64,000 nucleotides of DNA, from the NCBI RefSeq assembly GCF_047425865.1, contig NZ_CP179735.1. One strand, 5' to 3'. The DNA comes from Macrococcoides equi. GTDB taxonomy: Bacteria > Bacillota > Bacilli > Staphylococcales > Staphylococcaceae. A program made the translations under genes and the position numbers. Under the pieces are notes generated by a model. It was not told where the DNA came from. It made no database searches and was given only the letters and a program-made list of their open reading frames with translations. Shown piece by piece: positions 62,584 through 64,000 of the stretch (position 1 is the stretch's first letter; each line of letters opens with the position of its first letter).

Positions 62584-63724
62584 GTTCGTAACTCCTCACT
62601 AATGATAAGTAATAGTTGATACCATTGATTAATACTTTCTCATCAAAATTAAATTGATTGTGATGTAAGCCATGGATGTAACCTTTGTCCTTATTGCGGC
62701 AACCCAGAAAGACGAAATAAGTTGGCGCAATTTTAGCGTAGAATGAAAAATCCTCACCGAAAAAATAGGGTAGATTGGTATGAACGGGTGTTAACTGCGC
62801 ATCATTGATGGCACTGACTACGCGCTGTTCTAATGCATCGTGATTGATTGTCGGAGGATAACCTTCAGTGAAAGCAACATCTATCTGGCAGCCAGTCGTC
62901 ATTGCAATACCTTTTGCCATTTCAGTCATTTTTGATTTTACGATATCCAAATCATGCGCACTATATGTTCTAATCGTCCCTTCTAAATAACCCGTCGATG
63001 GGACAGTGTTGATCGCTTCACCGGCATTGAACTTACCAATATGAACGATATTTCTGTTGAGACCGGGTAAATGGAATTGTTGTAATGAACTGACTTGATT
63101 TAGGATTTGAATTAATGCATTGCTTGCAGCGTGTCCTTGTTCTTTATTCGCAACATGGGCACTTTGTCCTTCAATGTAAAAGCGATATTCAGTTGCACTC
63201 GCAGTAATTTCATTACTGCGATAAGCAATTTCACCTTCTGGATTATCGGGCATCATGTGAATACCGTATATCGCTTGTATATTAAATTGATCAAAATTAA
63301 AATTTTGAATCAATAAATTTGCTCCGGCATTCGCTTCTTCTGATGGCTGGAAGATGAACATGTAGCTATACTTAAGCGGTTGTTGATCACTTAAATGTTT
63401 TATTTCTTTCATGAGTGCAAGTAACATTGTCGTATGTCCATCATGACCACAAGCGTGCATAACATTTGGAATAATCGATTGATAAGGCACTTCATTGTGT
63501 TCATCAATAGGTAATGCATCAATATCGGCACGAAACGCGATTGTCTTGTCAGTGTTTCCTCTAATAATTGCGATAACGCCAGTGTCAAGTGGTGTAAAGT
63601 ATTCAATTTTTAGTGTTTCTATTTGTTTTATGATAAAACGTGTTGTTTCATGTTCCTGTAAGCTTAATTCAGGATGTTGGTGTAAGTGCCTTCTTATTTC
63701 AGTGATTTCTTCTATATATACCAT
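62558..63724 (-). CDS. N-acetyldiaminopimelate deacetylase (M20 family)
   Basis: A 388-residue M20D metallopeptidase-type amidohydrolase. Metal ligands occur in HACGHDGHTTM near residue 88, the glutamates in FQPSEEANAGA near 130 and the histidine in IYGIHMMP near 155. In the acetylase branch of lysine synthesis it removes the acetyl group from N-acetyl-LL-diaminopimelate; the neighbours dapH and lysA support this over a hippurate role. The 57-nt gap to dapH contains a hairpin. Confidence 0.85.
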   Translation of the reverse strand: MVYIEEITEIRRHLHQHPELSLQEHETTRFIIKQIETLKIEYFTPLDTGVIAIIRGNTDKTIAFRADIDALPIDEHNEVPYQSIIPNVMHACGHDGHTTMLLALMKEIKHLSDQQPLKYSYMFIFQPSEEANAGANLLIQNFNFDQFNIQAIYGIHMMPDNPEGEIAYRSNEITASATEYRFYIEGQSAHVANKEQGHAASNALIQILNQVSSLQQFHLPGLNRNIVHIGKFNAGEAINTVPSTGYLEGTIRTYSAHDLDIVKSKMTEMAKGIAMTTGCQIDVAFTEGYPPTINHDALEQRVVSAINDAQLTPVHTNLPYFFGEDFSFYAKIAPTYFVFLGCRNKDKGYIHGLHHNQFNFDEKVLINGINYYLSLVRSYEHERKMGNQ

Positions 63725-63755
63725 TGTTTCACCTCAAATACTTTTGATAAAAAGA

Positions 63756-63777
63756 AAAGCTGATAATTATCAGCTTT
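63756..63777 (-). terminator. intra-operon hairpin between dapH and the M20 gene
   Basis: A 22-bp palindrome with core AAAGCTGATAATTATC, followed on the minus strand by a T-rich run (TTTTCTTTTT). It may partly terminate or process the dap transcript. Confidence 0.65.
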
Positions 63778-63780
63778 AAA

Positions 63781-64000
63781 TTATTGATTGAGTTGTCTTA
63801 ATGCAGAAACTATCTCGATCTTTGAACCTTCAATTTCTGATGCTTGTTTAATGACGCGTGCAGGGACGCCTGCAACAACAGCACCAGCAGGGACATCTTC
63901 AGTAACGATACTACCTGCTGCAACAACTGCACCGCGTCCGACACGGACACCTTCTAATATTACAGCGTTGGCTCCTATTAATACATCATCTTCAATAACT
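63781..64000 (-). CDS. dapH: tetrahydrodipicolinate N-acetyltransferase (3' end only)
   Basis: The last about 72 residues of DapH, translated by hand from the right edge. Left-handed beta-helix hexapeptides are clear (VIEDDVLIGANAVILEGVRVG and GRGAVVAAGSIVTEDVP), followed by VAGVPARVI and a short C-terminal helix. It acetylates tetrahydrodipicolinate in the DAP branch. The rest lies outside the window. Confidence 0.9.
   Translation of the reverse strand, partial: VIEDDVLIGANAVILEGVRVGRGAVVAAGSIVTEDVPAGAVVAGVPARVIKQASEIEGSKIEIVSALRQLNQ

Overview
The window is a chromosomal segment of a low-GC Gram-positive bacterium of the family Staphylococcaceae. Gene order follows the Bacillus/Staphylococcus backbone (ypjD-mgsA-bshA-cca-birA-dinG-asnS-dnaD-nth-ypoC-pbp-recU, gpsB-rnpB-rlmL, thyA-dfrA, msrAB-crr, ctpA-murG, arlRS, odhAB, brnQ, lysA). 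Bacillithiol synthesis, ArlRS, CvfC and a class-B RNase P RNA also fit. A ba3-type cytochrome c oxidase operon points to an oxidase-positive member, most likely Macrococcus or a close relative. That genus call is an inference from gene content.

Layout. 1-7127: the 5' part of a YitT-type membrane protein gene on the minus strand, then a plus-strand run for nucleotide clean-up, methylglyoxal, bacillithiol, CCA addition, biotin ligase and a DinG-type exonuclease. 7207-11392: aspartate aminotransferase, AsnRS, DnaD, endonuclease III and YpoC. 11415-14466: a bifunctional penicillin-binding protein and RecU on the minus strand. 14542-18491: YppE, YpsA, GpsB, RNase P RNA, a THUMP methyltransferase and a luciferase-like monooxygenase. 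18525-20908: cytochrome oxidase subunits I, II and IIa (minus). 21042-26216: a double dynamin, a rhodanese and a 5'-3' exonuclease. 26231-30485 looks accessory: a palindromic repeat, an IS110-family element with a possible guide-RNA leader, an uncharacterised coiled-coil protein, a degenerate Fic-fold winged-helix protein and a HAD phosphatase. 30492-39804 returns to backbone: RNase H-like, queuosine-precursor transporter, zinc finger, CvfC, bacilliredoxin, methyltransferase, thymidylate synthase/DHFR, PlsC, DegV, YpmS, MsrA/MsrB, EIIA-Glc and YozE. 39888-45962: CtpA, a frameshifted murG, a PAP2 phosphatase, a Fur-controlled C-rich small RNA that looks like IsrR, a GNAT enzyme and ArlRS. 46063-55616: OdhAB, a glyoxalase-family enzyme, a MoxR/VWA pair and a BrnQ transporter behind a CodY-like box. 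55635-57111: an IS3-family (IS150-like) element inserted exactly in the loop of the brnQ/telA terminator. 57141-60182: TelA, XpaC and acylphosphatase (minus), DUF1033 and a cold-shock protein with a long leader. 60251-64000: lysA, alr, an M20 deacetylase and the end of dapH, the distal part of a lysine/diaminopimelate operon (minus).

The observations most worth checking are the isrR-like sRNA between the PAP2 and arlR loci, the single-base frameshift in the normally essential murG, the catalytically dead Fic-fold regulator with an operator-like palindrome, an unannotated 25-residue membrane peptide gene opposite thyA's upstream region, and the IS element that splits a bidirectional terminator. 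I saw no CRISPR array, tRNA or prophage in the window.
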